Assembly: GCA_019973155.2 (NCBI GenBank)
Contig: BPQB01000041.1
Location: forward strand, 62,001 to 126,000
Origin: Phanerochaete sordida
Lineage: Eukaryota > Basidiomycota > Agaricomycetes > Polyporales > Phanerochaetaceae
DNA: 64,000 bases
Direction: 5' to 3'
In this document: positions 34,291 through 45,459 of the stretch, piece by piece
Numbering within the stretch: the first letter of the stretch is position 1
Layout: each line of letters opens with the position of its first letter
Program-made: the position numbers and the translations under genes
Notes under the pieces: generated by a model
The model's input: only the letters and a program-made list of their open reading frames with translations
The model's database searches: none
Told to the model about the DNA's origin: nothing

Positions 34291-36105
34291 TCATATTTTA
34301 ATTGCCAACTTTCGCCACGCCGGAGCGAGGGTCTGCCACCAGTCCCCGCCGCCGTCGATCTCCTTGTTGTACTTCTTCTGGAACTCCATGTGCCCGTTGT
34401 CGTCGCTGTGCAGGACGTGGCGCTTGACCGCGTCCGCGCGCGACAGGCTCTTCCCGCAGACCGGGCAGCGATACTTGCCCTCGTGCGCCCCGTGGATGTT
34501 CTCGCGGTGGCGCACCATGTCTGCCTGCCGCGTGAAGCGCTGCCCGCACTTGGGCAGCCCCGGGCCCATTGAGAACTCGCAGACGATGCGCCCTCCGCGC
34601 GAATGCCGCTTGTTCTGGGGCTTGCGTCGGTGAGGACCCGGTGCGTTCCCGCTCTCGATGAATGTGTACTGCTGTTGGGACTTGAATCCCACACGCCGCC
34701 GCTTTGGAGCGGCGCGCTTCCGCAGAGGTGCCTCGTCATCCGAGTACGGCGGCGAGTCCGAGTCAGGCACCTCATCGTCGTCCTCGTCCTCATCATCCTC
34801 CTCATCATCCTCCTCTTCCTCCTCTTCCTCTTCCAAGACTGATATGGCGCGCTTGCTTGGTACAGGTGCTGTTATCGTGGGTGACACGTGTCGGCCGTGA
34901 CCGTAGTCGTCCTGAGCGCGGGCAATGCGCGCCGGCGTGGAAAGACTAGTTCGAGTCGTCGTCCATGTCGGCTGCGGAGAGCGTGTGGCGCGCGCCTTGC
35001 GTTCGTCCGCAAGGTTGTGAGCCGCAGCACTCGCAAGAAGTTCAAGTGGACTCTGGTGACCCGACTGAGGCTTGCCGTTGGCCTGCGGTACAGTGAGAGA
35101 CGGGACGGGACGGCGATGGTCTTCGTGCGTGGTCACGGACTGACCACGCAGGTGCGAGACATGGAGGAACTGCACGGAGCCAGGCAGCACATTGCCGTTC
35201 GTCTGGGGAGAATCTGCCGAGGATTTGCTGATTTGGAGCCGTGGCAGCTCTGGGACTCGGTCGCGAGCTTCGGCTTCGTTCTCGTTGCGTCTACGCTCAG
35301 AACTGGAACGACGCATGCTTACGGAGTCACCAGGGTAGTCCAACTCGAGCTGGTCCACATCGCCACTCTCCCTCATGTCCACGTCCATCGCATCATCCAT
35401 CCCGTACTGCCGTCGGAACTCGGTCGGACTCTGCGGCGGAGACAGCAGCGTGTTCGAGTTCTTGCCATTCGCGCGAGGAGGGTACTGTAATCTGCGGTGG
35501 AGGGCTAGCTGTTGCTGGATCTTGTGTTCGGCTGTCGCCACCCGGGCGTCGAGGTCCTGAAGGCGTGCGAGCGTCTTGTCGCGCTCGATGTGGAGGGCGT
35601 TCCGGAGCTCTTGCAGGGCCTGGATGCTCTCCATGAGGTCTTGGGGGGAGACCGAGTTGGTGGGGCTGGCGCTTTTGGTCGTCATCCATGGGGGCGGCGG
35701 GGGCTTGGTGACAGTGCTGAGGGAGGTGACGGTGCTTAGGGAGGGGACGTGGCGTGGCGTGGAGGCGAATGATTCGGGGGATCTGGCACCGGAAGCGGGG
35801 CTCGGGGCGTTCCGGGAGGGGACAGTCCATTGTGCTTGCCGAAGCGTGAGGTCGAACTGTGGGCGCATCACGCACCCGTCCTCTTCGTCGTCGTCGTCGT
35901 TGTTCTTCGTCATCGGCGGGGGCGAGGGCTTGGCTGGCGGCGGGCTTGTTGGGCGAGGCGACATGGCGATCTCTGGGACGGTTGCCACCTGTGATCAGTG
36001 ACGCCGTGGCGATGTGGGAAAAGACTGACCTGGCGACGACGGCTTGGCCGCGGGGCGGGGGCTGGCGGGACGGTGCTCGGGTGGGGGACTGGGGGCGTCG
36101 TCCAT
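34291..36105 (-). CDS. C2H2 zinc-finger protein, probable transcription factor
   Basis: Two exons on the minus strand: 36105-36030 and 35972-34291; 585 aa. The 57-base intron joins MDDAPSPPPEHRP...SSP to EIAMSPRPTS in frame. The N-terminal two thirds are Pro/Ser-rich and probably disordered, with a coiled-coil-like segment (LMESIQALQELRNALHIERDK, then LARLQDLDARVATAEHKIQQQL). A long acidic run of Glu and Asp lies around residues 390-415, followed by the basic patch RKRAAPKRRRVGF, a likely nuclear signal. Two zinc fingers are near residues 490-550. The first is unusual, with ten residues between its two Cys (CEFSMGPGLPKC ... HRENIH). The second is CPVC ... HVLH, with two residues between its His. 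The protein ends with a conserved-looking WWQTLAPAWRKLA. Targets are unknown. Confidence 0.8.
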
Positions 36106-37010
36106 GGGTGGCAGATGGCGGTCGGGTGGAAACAGGGGGCGTTAGATGTGGCGCAGGTCGATCCGGGGCTTAATGCTATCGCTTGGGGCCAAGGACAGGA
36201 GGACAGGGCACATAAGCGGATGGCGTTCGCGGGCGGGATATTTGTATGGCTAGTCTGGGGCGTGCATCTGTCACTGGGCATGGCCATCATTGTTCCGCAG
36301 AGACTCTCACCACTGATACCTCTATCGATCATCAGCTGGTCGGTGGCGAGCTTCCAGAACAAGGCTGCGTATGTGGCGGCTATTCCTCAAGCCTGTGGCG
36401 TGGCGATGAGTCGGGGACACCACGCTATTGTCCTCCACGGACAAGGGCCCCCACTCACGTTGTCCCCCTGTGCGGCCCACGCCTCCTCCTCAGCTCTCGT
36501 CGCGGCAGTCGATATACACGGGGTGCCAGGTGGAGGAAGGGGTGAGAGTTGGATTCGGCGGAGGTGCGTGGAAAAGTCCGAAATTACGACAGGATAAGCT
36601 GCGGATAAATATTTGGCTTGAGCTTCCCAAACCGAGCCATCGTTGTTCTCCGCTCAGGGACTGCACATGCGTATCCTTTTTCTCCTGCTTTTTCGAGCCT
36701 CTTGTGTGGGCCCCCTACCGCTGCTGGGGCCCCTCACGCAGCAATCAAGGGTGCGGACATGTATTTACAGCATTTTAGTGATAACTCGTGTTATGATGGG
36801 ACTTATCAGGCTTGTCGCCGCTTCGAACAATTGTCAAAAGCGTTGAGCGCCACACCCCGTTGCCACAGCGTCTTCCGCATGCAAAGCGCCCAGCGCTCAG
36901 ATCCCCATCTTGATCGGCCACAGAGCGCAAAACTGCACCTTTTTTGGACTCCCCTTTGTAGGCCATTGTACGTTTGCATGACAACGCTGTGCGGTGGGAG
37001 AACTTATGCA
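36106..37010. other. Intergenic region upstream of the C2H2 gene
   Basis: About 0.9 kb between the start of the C2H2 gene and the tRNA. Open frames show no motifs. It should contain the C2H2 promoter. Confidence 0.5.
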
Positions 37011-37092
37011 GGGCCCGTGGTGTAGTGGTTATCACGCTCGTCTCACATCTTGTGCACACGAGCGGTCGCCGGTTCGATCCCGGCCGGACTCA
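37011..37092 (+). tRNA. tRNA-Val, anticodon CAC, with a 9-nt intron
   Basis: The cloverleaf can be folded by hand. The D arm is GTG-TAGTGGTTAT-CAC. The anticodon stem is CTCGT/ACGAG with loop CT-CAC-A and then C after the intron (anticodon 37044-37046). The T arm is GCCGG-TTCGATC-CCGGC. The discriminator is A at 37092. A 9-base intron (37048-37056) sits one base after the anticodon, the standard eukaryotic site. The acceptor stem GGGCCCG/CGGACTC has one G-T pair and one C-A mismatch (position 4:69). A T run at 37095-37098 could be the pol III terminator. The mismatch leaves some doubt whether the gene is fully functional. Confidence 0.85.
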
Positions 37093-37752
37093 TCTTTTGC
37101 TCCTTTTTCCTGTCAACTCACGCGCATTTCTTTTACGCAAAGTGAAGAGCTAGGGTGCTGACGTCCGAGTCTTGAGACGACGCTGTATAGAGGACTCCGT
37201 CCGTGGTCGAGCCAGATGTCTGGCAAAACGTGACGTCGGGGTCACCTCGCCATGTTGTGGCGCGTCTTCACAAGCGCTTTGGTTCACCAACACGCGTGTA
37301 GTGTGTATGCGCCTTTCTCCAGTGCAACAAGGTCATTGGTAGACCATGCCAGAATCACTTCGTCTTCCAAGTACCAGGAACTTATCTTTGGCGGTCTCCG
37401 CGATAAAGACGCCCTCCTATCTGTTCATCAGCCCGCTGGCAAGGCTGGCGGTCCGTAGGAGTCACCACCGGGTTCCTTCGCGCATGGTATGCTCTTCCAG
37501 CCCATGTGCTCTTAAAGCCAGGATGATCCATATTGGCACCGCAGCTTTCCTTATGTGCACCGCGGACGGCAGCATATCACCAAGCAGAAGGCAGGCATGG
37601 ACATGTGGACAGCCTTCTCCGAGGGAGATCGCGGAGGACCTGCCCGCTGAACTTCCAAGCCTCCGCCTCATAAAAAGGCGACAAGGCAAGAGCATGCACC
37701 CTCACATCCACTTCTAGCAGTGCTGCATTGCAGCTGCATACGCGTCGCAGCT
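37093..37752. other. Intergenic region before the S28 peptidase
   Basis: Contains the tRNA 3' flank and the peptidase promoter. No gene is recognised on either strand. Confidence 0.5.
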
Positions 37753-39794
37753 ATGATCAGCCTCCAGCTCGCGGTCATCGCGTATCTCTTCGCACCTATT
37801 CATGCGCTCTCTCACTCCGGAGCCTCGTGGATCAACCTGCAACGACTCCCCGAGGCGCCTTCGGGGCCAACAGTCGTCGATGCTGCCACGCCCAGCTTTC
37901 CTGTCTTCACCTTCACGCAGCCTCTCGACCACTTCTCCGACACCGGCTTCACCTGGGAGCAGCGCTTCTGGGTGAGCGACAGGCATTTCAAGGCTGGCGG
38001 ACCTGTCATCATCCTCGACAGCGGCGAGTCCTCCGGTACAGCACGTCTCCCGTACATGGACACTGGCATCGTCGATATCTTGGCGAATGCAACCGGGGGT
38101 CTCGGAGTCGTGCTTGAGCATCGCTACTACGGCCAGTCTATTCCAGTTCAAAACTTTACTACGGACTCCATGAGGTGAATGCAAATCTATTTGCTGCACT
38201 AGATCCCTTCATAAAACGTTGCACAGGTGGCTGAACCTCGACCAAGCTCTGGCCGACTCCGCGAACTTCATGGCAAACGTGAAGTTTGCCAACATTTCCC
38301 AGGATTTGACTGCCCCGGGGACTCCGTGGATCTACTATGGAGTATGTATCAGCATCCCCGTACCACTCTGCTCAATGCTAACGGATCGTCAGGGCTCCTA
38401 CGCTGGCGCACGCTCAGCGCATATGAAGATCCGGTACCCCGACCTTGTCTTTGGCGCGATCGCCTCCAGCGGCGTCACATACGCCACTGTCGTGGACTGG
38501 CAGTACTACGACATTATTCGTCAGTTCGCGCCTGCGGACTGCGTACAGCAGATCGAGACGACTGTGAGCGACGTCGACAACCTGATCGAGAACCCGAGCA
38601 CGGCGCACACGATCAAGGCCTTGTTCGGCCTGCCAAACGTCACACACAACCAGGATGTCGTCTCGCTGATCTCTGTAAGCAATCTCCCACGCACGGTGCG
38701 GCTCGCGTCTGATAGACGTGCCGGCTGGCAGGGTCCTCTCGGCGCATGGCAAGACAAGAACTGGGACCCGGCCGTCAACTCCGCCTCTTTCGACAACTTC
38801 TGCGCGTTCCTCGGAAGCCCAACTTCGAAGACTGTGGAGATAGCCAAAGGCATACATGTCAACAACGCGACTGTGACCTATGCTGCGTATATCAACAGGG
38901 TAATGGCCAACAATTCTGTTACCTGCGATATCGGCCTTGCTCACCCCGTCCAAACAGACCGTTTCGTCCAGATGCTCCACCACGCGTACGCAAGACGACG
39001 TACGTCTCCGCCGTCCTGCCCCACGCCCCCTCGCTCACCTGCTCTCCAGTGCTTCGGCAGCTTCAACGCGAGCTCGTACCAAGCGACGGACCTCTCGCAG
39101 ACCTGGCGCGCGTGGCAGTTCCAGGTCTGCACGCAGTGGGGTTTCCTCATGGTGCGCCCTCTCTTCCCCTCTCCTCTCCGCCTCCTACTCAACCCTCGCC
39201 CGCGCACAGACCGCGCCGCCCGCCGGGCATCCGCGCATCATCTCGAAGCTGCTCGACCTCGACTACGCGTCGCTCATCTGCAAATTCGTGCGCCTCTCTC
39301 CCCTGTACCCCTCACACACATCCAGCTGACGCACGGCGCCCAGGCGTTCCCGCCCGGCGCGCACTTCGCCGTGCCGCCGCAGCCGGACGTCGCCGCCGTG
39401 AACGCGCTCGGCGGGCTCAACGTCGCGGCGGACCGGCTCGCGATCATCGACGGCCAGGGTGCGCGTGTCTTTGTGCTGCGCTGAGGGCTGCGGGATGCTG
39501 ATGGGCACTTGCAGAGGACCCGTGGCGCCCGAACACACCGCACAGCGACATCGCGAGGAAGCGGCCGGACACGGCGGCGCGGCCGTTCAAGCTCATTCCC
39601 TGTACGTCTGCTCAAGGGCCCTTGGTCCACAGCGGGGCTAATTAAAGGACATTTCGTTAGCCGCTGTGCACCATTACGACGAGAATGGCCTCGCGGACCA
39701 CACCGCCGAGCCAGACAACATCCGCACGATTCATGCGGAGGAGGTCGCGTTCGTCCTTGAGTGGTTGAAGGACTTCAAGCCGCCGTCCACATGA
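37753..39794 (+). CDS. Serine carboxypeptidase of family S28 (prolyl-type), secreted
   Basis: Ten exons: 37753-38174, 38227-38341, 38393-38674, 38732-38899, 38958-38999, 39050-39151, 39210-39287, 39344-39458, 39515-39601, 39661-39794; 514 aa, normal for the family. S28 enzymes (prolyl carboxypeptidase, DPP7 relatives) remove residues next to proline. A signal peptide is clear (MISLQLAVIAYLFAPIHAL). Family blocks follow: FTFTQPLDHF, GGPVIILDSGE, LEHRYYGQS. The nucleophile motif GGSYAGA is created across the exon 2-3 join. The acid is likely in EDPWRPN and the catalytic His in AVHHYDENG near the end. Several NxT/NxS sites (NAT, NFT, NIS, NVT) agree with secretion. The joins at 38899/38958 and 39287/39344 are inferred from frame and family pattern and are the least certain. 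Confidence 0.9.
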
Positions 39795-40112
39795 GTGAGC
39801 GCACATGTCGTGTGTCAATCTGCTAGCATTCGAGTGCTACATTAATTCGTAATGCTATGTACAAGGGGTGTCGAGCACGCGCTGGGCGGGATAGTGAGGA
39901 ATACATACTCATGTATGGTGTACGTGAGGCCAGATAATACAAGAAAGCGCCATGCCGACGGGGCATCTATGTAGGCCAAGAAAGGGTGAGCAACTACGAT
40001 GGTACACTTTCGTCGCTTTTCGTCCGGATCGTGCAGAGAGTGTGCGAGGCTACGGATTTGGGAAGCCATACACTTGGTATACAGTATTGGAGTTTCGTTG
40101 CGTCGAGCACGC
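39795..40112. other. Convergent 3' flank
   Basis: Space between the ends of the S28 peptidase and TPS1 genes. It should hold both 3' UTRs; nothing else is seen. Confidence 0.5.
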
Positions 40113-42015
40113 CTATACCTGGGCAGGCTCTGTCGGCGTGAGAGGGATGGTGACGGTGCCGTTGACCTTCTTGTTGAGCTCGAGACCACCGGCGTCCTCG
40201 GTCTGGATCTTGAGTTCTGCCTGGCCGCCCTTGTTGGCGTACTCCTTGAGCTCCTCGACGCTGTCTGCATCCTCGGGGTCGGGTATCTTCGTCATCTCCT
40301 TGACAAACGACGTGCCCCAGAATGCGGCAGAGTACTTCTCGACATACTGAGAAATGTCGGATCAGTAAAGAGCAATGACGTAGGACAGGTGCACGTACCT
40401 TGTAGAGCTTGCGGTGGTTCTCCGCCCGCGTCTCCGGCTCCATGGTCACGGCCTCGTAGATAGCGTCGGCGACCTGCTGCGAGTCCCATGGGTTGACGAC
40501 AATCGATCCGTTGAGACTCTGCGCGGCGCCGGCAAACTCAGAGAGGATCATGACGCCCTGCTTCTCCTGCTGGCAGGCAATGTACTCGTACGAGACCTAC
40601 AGAGACGGTAAGCTACGTCACACCCCGGACAGGCACAGGACGTACCAAGTTCATACCGTCTCGCGTGCTGCTGACGAGGCAGACGTCACTGACGGCGTAA
40701 AGCGCGCAAAGCTCGTCGAAAGGCAGCGACTTGTGCATGAAGTGGATAGGCATGAAGTCGACGGTGCCGAAGCGTCCATTGATGCGGCCGACGAGCTCGT
40801 TGACAGTGGCGCGTAGGTTCTGGTACTCCTCGACATCCTGGCGCGACGGGACTGCAAGCTGGGCGAGCACGACCTTTCCGATCCACTCCGGGTGCTGGCT
40901 GAGGAACAGCTCGAGCGCGTGCAGCTTCTGCGGGACACCCTTGATGTAGTCGAGGCGGTCGACACCGACGATGACCTTGACGCCGCCGAAACGCTTCTCG
41001 AGCTGTTCGACGCGCTTCTGGACATTGGGTTTCTTCAGGTTCTGTGGGGACGCGTTAGTGACGCAATCCATCAATTTTCTGTCCCAAAGCGCGTACCTCA
41101 GTGAATGACGACGGGTCAATACCGATGGGGAAGGTGCCAACGTGCGCAAGGCGGCCCGCGAACTCGACGCCATTGGGCATCGTGGGGAGACCGAGGATAC
41201 GAGTACATGAGGAGAGGAAGTGGCGGGCGTAATCGTATGTGTGGAAACCGATGAGGTCGGAGTAGAGGATACCCAGCAAGATCTCCCTGCGCACTGGGAG
41301 AATACTGGGGAGAGCGATGAGTCCAGGAAGTGGGCAGATATCACGCAGCAGCCGGGAGAACGGAGACTCACCGGTAGATCTCGCTGGACGGGAAGGGGGT
41401 GTGAAGGAAGAATCCGACCTTGACCTTCGGAATCAACGCAGGCTTGAAGTCTTCGCTTTCGATGCCCTCCAATATCCGCTCGACATCGGTAGAGCCCGGC
41501 TTTACGCCGTCGTTGAGTACTCGAAGCAGCATGGGTAGGAGCATGAGATGGTAGTCCTGGACCCAGACCATGGAGCCAGGAGAGACCTGGGTCATGATGG
41601 CCTCGGCGAAGGCGTAGTTCGCCTGCCTATATGCCTGCCAGTTCTCCTCCTCGAAGTTCATCTCGCCGGGGTGGTAGTGGAAGAGAGGCCAGAGGATGGA
41701 GTTACTGAAGCCGTTGTAGTGCCTGTCGGCTACGTCGTCGTCGAGGTAGACGGCCTGACACGAGTACTCCTCCTTCAACCGCTTGTCGACGATGGGGCGA
41801 TCTTTGGGTGGAATGAAGAAGCCTGGCCAGCCTATCCAAGTGAAAGTCATGGACTTTTTGCAGCCGCTGAGGGCTGAGACAAGTCCACCAGAGGACATCT
41901 TGAAGTGGTACTCGCCCGCGGCATCCTTGCTGATGGTGATGGGGAGCCGGTTTGAGACGACGATGAGGTGGCCCTGCTGGCCGTTGGCGGAGAGCTCGGG
42001 GATCTCTGTCGGCAT
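40113..42015 (-). CDS. TPS1: Alpha,alpha-trehalose-phosphate synthase (UDP-forming)
   Basis: Five exons on the minus strand: 42015-41372, 41304-41097, 41041-40646, 40596-40399, 40346-40113; 559 aa. A GT20 glycosyltransferase joining UDP-glucose and glucose-6-phosphate to trehalose-6-phosphate, the first step of trehalose synthesis in the cytosol; it also restrains glycolytic influx in yeasts. Signatures in order: VVSNRLPITI near the N-terminus, SGGLVSAL, TWIGWPGF, NGFSNSILWPLFHYHPGEM, VWVQDYHLMLLP, GFFLHTPFPSSEIYR, VDRLDYIKGVPQKL, SSTRDGMNLVSYEYIACQ and NPWD. It lacks the C-terminal phosphatase domain of TPS2, so it is the synthase subunit. All introns are GT-AG and short. Confidence 0.95.
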
Positions 42016-43238
42016 CGTCGAAGACAGCGGTGAGGGAGGAGGATGGAGGAGCGAGCGATGGAGGAGGATCCCAGTTTTGTATGATGTCACAGCCGACGAA
42101 ACGCCGAACATCGCTCGCTGAAATCACCCGCACGCTTCCGCATTTGGAAGCCCGGCCCGCGCTCTTGCTCTTTTGTGCGCGATCCTCGTTTCTCGTCCTC
42201 CGGCTTGGTCCTCGCCAGCGTTTCTCCACAAATGTGCGGCCCATTTGCGCGCACGTTTATAGATCTGAAGCAACCCCCAAAGCGGGCCTTTTACTCTCTG
42301 CGCAACGCAGCGGTTGCAAATCCCCGGGTCGTTGATTAGTCGGGGATCCGCCCTTGACTCTGCAAAGCCTCAGGCCTCAGCAGAAGCAGGCCCGTGCTAC
42401 AAAGAACCGCAGCAAGGATCGTCTGCAGCGCTCTGCATGAGAGATGAAGTCATTCGCTGGCAAGATTGAGGTAAGTGCTTGCCTTCGTGTCGATCCTAGG
42501 GTGCACTGTATGTCCCATTCCACCCTCTATTCACTCCCTCCCTGGCTGACACGTCATCTTGCCACCAGCGACGCCCGACGTCATGAGGTTCAATGTCGTG
42601 GCCGGCTTGCGTGGGCCGCTCGGCTGCCGTGACTGCGACGGCAGTTGTAGATGGGTGTAGCGTGCAAAGGTGTCGTCGTGGAAGTCTGGCCCCGCGCTTT
42701 GGGCCACTGCAACGAGGTCGGGGATGCGTGTGTCAAAGTGGAAGGGTTGGTGCGCACTGACTCCCACACAGAAAAGTCACCGCGACGGGCGGCAGCCTGG
42801 TGGCGTCTCGGGCTTTGCCGCTCGGTCTGTCCGCGGCAGCCAGAAATACAGAGCCCAAACGTCGCAACGGCCTCTCCAGACTTGCAAAACGCGACGTTTC
42901 CTGCGTGCGCGAGGCTGATATTTCCAAGCTATTTTCACGCGTTCTTTTCACCCTGGAAGATGACTTCATAGGGTACCAAAAGAGGTTAGACGGCCAAGGC
43001 GCGCAGACGAGTCGGAGGCGCACAAAGAAGGCCGGGTCGGTGATGCATCAGAGCCAAGCGGCGGTTCTCCCGGGCGTCGTTATATAAACCTGTCCGCCCC
43101 CTCGTGCGACCCTCACAGCGACCCGCTGCTCCTCCTCTCAAGCTTACACAGCGACCTGTTCTCTGAACCTCGCGTTCAGCCCGACACTCGTTTACCCCCC
43201 ACAGTCCTTACCTTCTTTTTATAATCAATACCCCGACA
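42016..43238. other. Divergent intergenic region between TPS1 and the secreted protein gene
   Basis: About 1.2 kb with both promoters. A small open frame starting at ATG 42444 is followed by a good donor (gtaagt) but leads only to a few codons after any acceptor, so no gene is called. Confidence 0.5.
43081..43088 (+). promoter_or_regulatory. TATA box of the secreted protein gene
   Basis: TATATAAA lies 151 bases upstream of the ATG, followed by a pyrimidine-rich leader (gtccgccccctcg, ctcctcctctc), the usual arrangement of a strongly expressed fungal gene. Confidence 0.6.
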
Positions 43239-44371
43239 ATGCAGTCCTTCGTGCGCGTCTTCGCCCTTGCCGTCCTCTCAGCTTTCCTGGCAACGAGCAC
43301 CCTCGCTGCCCCCGCGACCGCGGGGCTCGCTCGGCGCAGTGCCGAGACCCCCTCGCCTGCCCCTTCGGTCGCGCACCTCGCGCGCCGCCATATGAGCAAC
43401 GCGGAGCGCATGGCGCGCGGCCTGCCCCCCAACCCGCCTCAGAGGCGCGACGGTAAGTCGAACATGCGCCTGCGAAGCCCGCCTGATCGCACTTCTCACG
43501 CGCGGCGCCTTGCAGGCCGGCTGGTCGCACGCGTGTCGCCGACCCCCATCGGCGCCAACAGCCCTGCGCCGACGCCACAGGCAGGGTCTGCCACCTGCAC
43601 CCCGCGCTCTGGCATCATCGAGATCACGGCCGTTGACGGGTCCATCGCGGGCTACCTCGCCAACGTCACGACCCAGTTCGGCCAGTACGGTTTCTCGTCC
43701 AACAAGGCCGACGCGATCCAGGTTACTGCGCACTGCGATGGCGACCGTTTCGACCTGACCACCTCTGTGCGTAATAACTAAGCGGTCGTGTCAATTTGGG
43801 CAAGAGATTAATTAGTGCATTCCAGGACCCGAACTACCCGTACCTCGGAGGCATCACCGGCCTCCAGAGCATTACCGCTGATCTCCTCCCTGGCTCCTCC
43901 AACTACGCTTACTTCGGTGGTGTCACTCCCAGTACGTGCTACCCAGTCGATCGTAATCCTGTCCTAAATTGACATTTATCCAGCCCTTCCCGGAAAGCCC
44001 GCATGCAGCCAGGACAGCTCCTTCACCAAGCTCACCAACATCGCCAACACCGTCGAGAGCTCTATCTGGAGCATGGACGACGTTACTGGTCTCCTGACCC
44101 CCCACTGGGTCGGCACCAACGGCGGTATGTCGTGGTTTGCATCCTGACACAGTGAAACGAGATCTGAACGTTTTACCCTCAGATGAGCAGACCACCTACC
44201 TCGCTTTCATCCAGGACCTCAACATTCTCTGGTTCGTTGGCGACGTTCAGGAATTCAGCTTGAAGACTGCCGAGTCCGAAACCGTCGTCGAGATGGTATG
44301 TGTACGGTTTCCCCATGCGTTCCTTGTTCACTCACGCTGCGTATCAGGTTATGAAGCTGGTCTCCGCTTAA
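43239..44371 (+). CDS. Secreted protein with MARGLPP-type propeptide motif
   Basis: Six exons: 43239-43452, 43516-43766, 43826-43931, 43984-44124, 44183-44295, 44348-44371; 282 aa. The signal peptide is MQSFVRVFALAVLSAFLATSTLA. A basic propeptide follows with NAERMARGLPPNPPQRR, a motif seen before a dibasic Kex2-type site in many basidiomycete secreted proteins of unknown function. The mature part has SGIIEITAVDGSIAGYL, YPYLGGITGLQ, NYAYFGGVTP, SSIWSMDDVTGLLTPHWV, and ends NILWFVGDV...VVEMVMKLVSA. The pattern suggests an all-beta domain ending in a short exon of eight codons including the stop. A TATA box and pyrimidine-rich leader suggest strong expression. Function is unknown. Confidence 0.83.
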
Positions 44372-45459
44372 GCAGCGTGGGACCCTTCCAAAAGATGCAG
44401 TCTGCTCTTGCTCCCCTGATTTTTGTCCCTCAGACCGTCCTCAGGATCATGCTGCGCTTATCACGAAGGCCACTCCTCTCTCTCGATACCCGGCCTGGAC
44501 ACTTACCCTACCCCGTCCGTAATGTTGTGCCAGTGCGTATCTCCTACACAGTGTACGTGTAGCACCCGGACTACGTGCCGCTTTAAATGATCATCTGTGT
44601 GTATAAGGTTCCGCTCTGTGGCCGTGTGCGGGAGTCGCAAGCCGTCAGCCTGCTGTGATCAGTCGCGCGGTGACCGGGTTGGGGCGCGGGGATTCGCTGT
44701 CCGTTGGATGTTCGTTTCGAATCCTGACCTCTGTTAGAGTTTCCGCACACAGGCGGTGGCACCTGTCCTGAGGTAAGTTGCCAGTTGGTAATGAAAACCT
44801 GAGTTCCTTTGACTTGAGCGGCGTGACAAAGTTCACGCTATCTCCGGACCCAGTGTAGCCTTCACTGCGCGTCCTGACACGCGCTTCTGCGCGCGCATGT
44901 GCGTCGCCAGAAAACACTACACCCCTCGCCCTGCACGCATCACGAATAGTGTTGCAATCTTCCACGAAGACGATGGAACTTCTGGCATCTGTGAGGGAGG
45001 GGACGGCTCCGATTACACATCACACCTCGCAGAGCCGCGCACGCGGTGCGGTTCCGAAGACAGGCCGCGGAGCGTACTCGGTGAGAAGAAACGCGACGTC
45101 GCCCTAGCTTCTCTGACAGCCTCCTTCCGCGCAGAGCTGAGCTCGCTCGCAACGCCCGCGCGTTGCTACGTCGCCTGTGCCAGAGCGCAGCCCTGGGAGA
45201 CCACGCCAGGGTCGGGCCCAGTAGCGGCGCAGGGGGCGTGTCCCGTGCCCCGCTGCCGCGTCGTGCGAGGCTGGCTAGGCCGAACATGCCAACTCTATCA
45301 CAGTGCATATGACAGCGGCTCGCACGGCTGTCCAGGGCCTGATAAGGGTGCCTGGTGCTATTCGTGGACGCGGGACCTTGGAGCATGCCTGCGATATATA
45401 CCATGCAAGTGCGGGCTCGTCGTGAGGCCACACCCCCCGCTCGGCGCGACATACGCACG
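44372..45459. other. Intergenic region before the DUF6533 gene
   Basis: About 1.1 kb. GC-rich open frames on both strands (44897-45544 plus, 44940-45626 minus) overlap each other without motifs and are rejected. A TATA-like run at 45395-45400 lies about 60 bases before the next ATG. Confidence 0.45.

Noticed and set aside
34780..34850. Trinucleotide-like tcctcc microsatellite as an independent repeat element
   Set aside because: It is the coding DNA of the Glu/Asp run of the C2H2 protein.
42444..42632. Small open frame with a good splice donor upstream of the secreted protein gene
   Set aside because: After the donor, joins to nearby acceptors reach a stop within a few codons and no motif is present.
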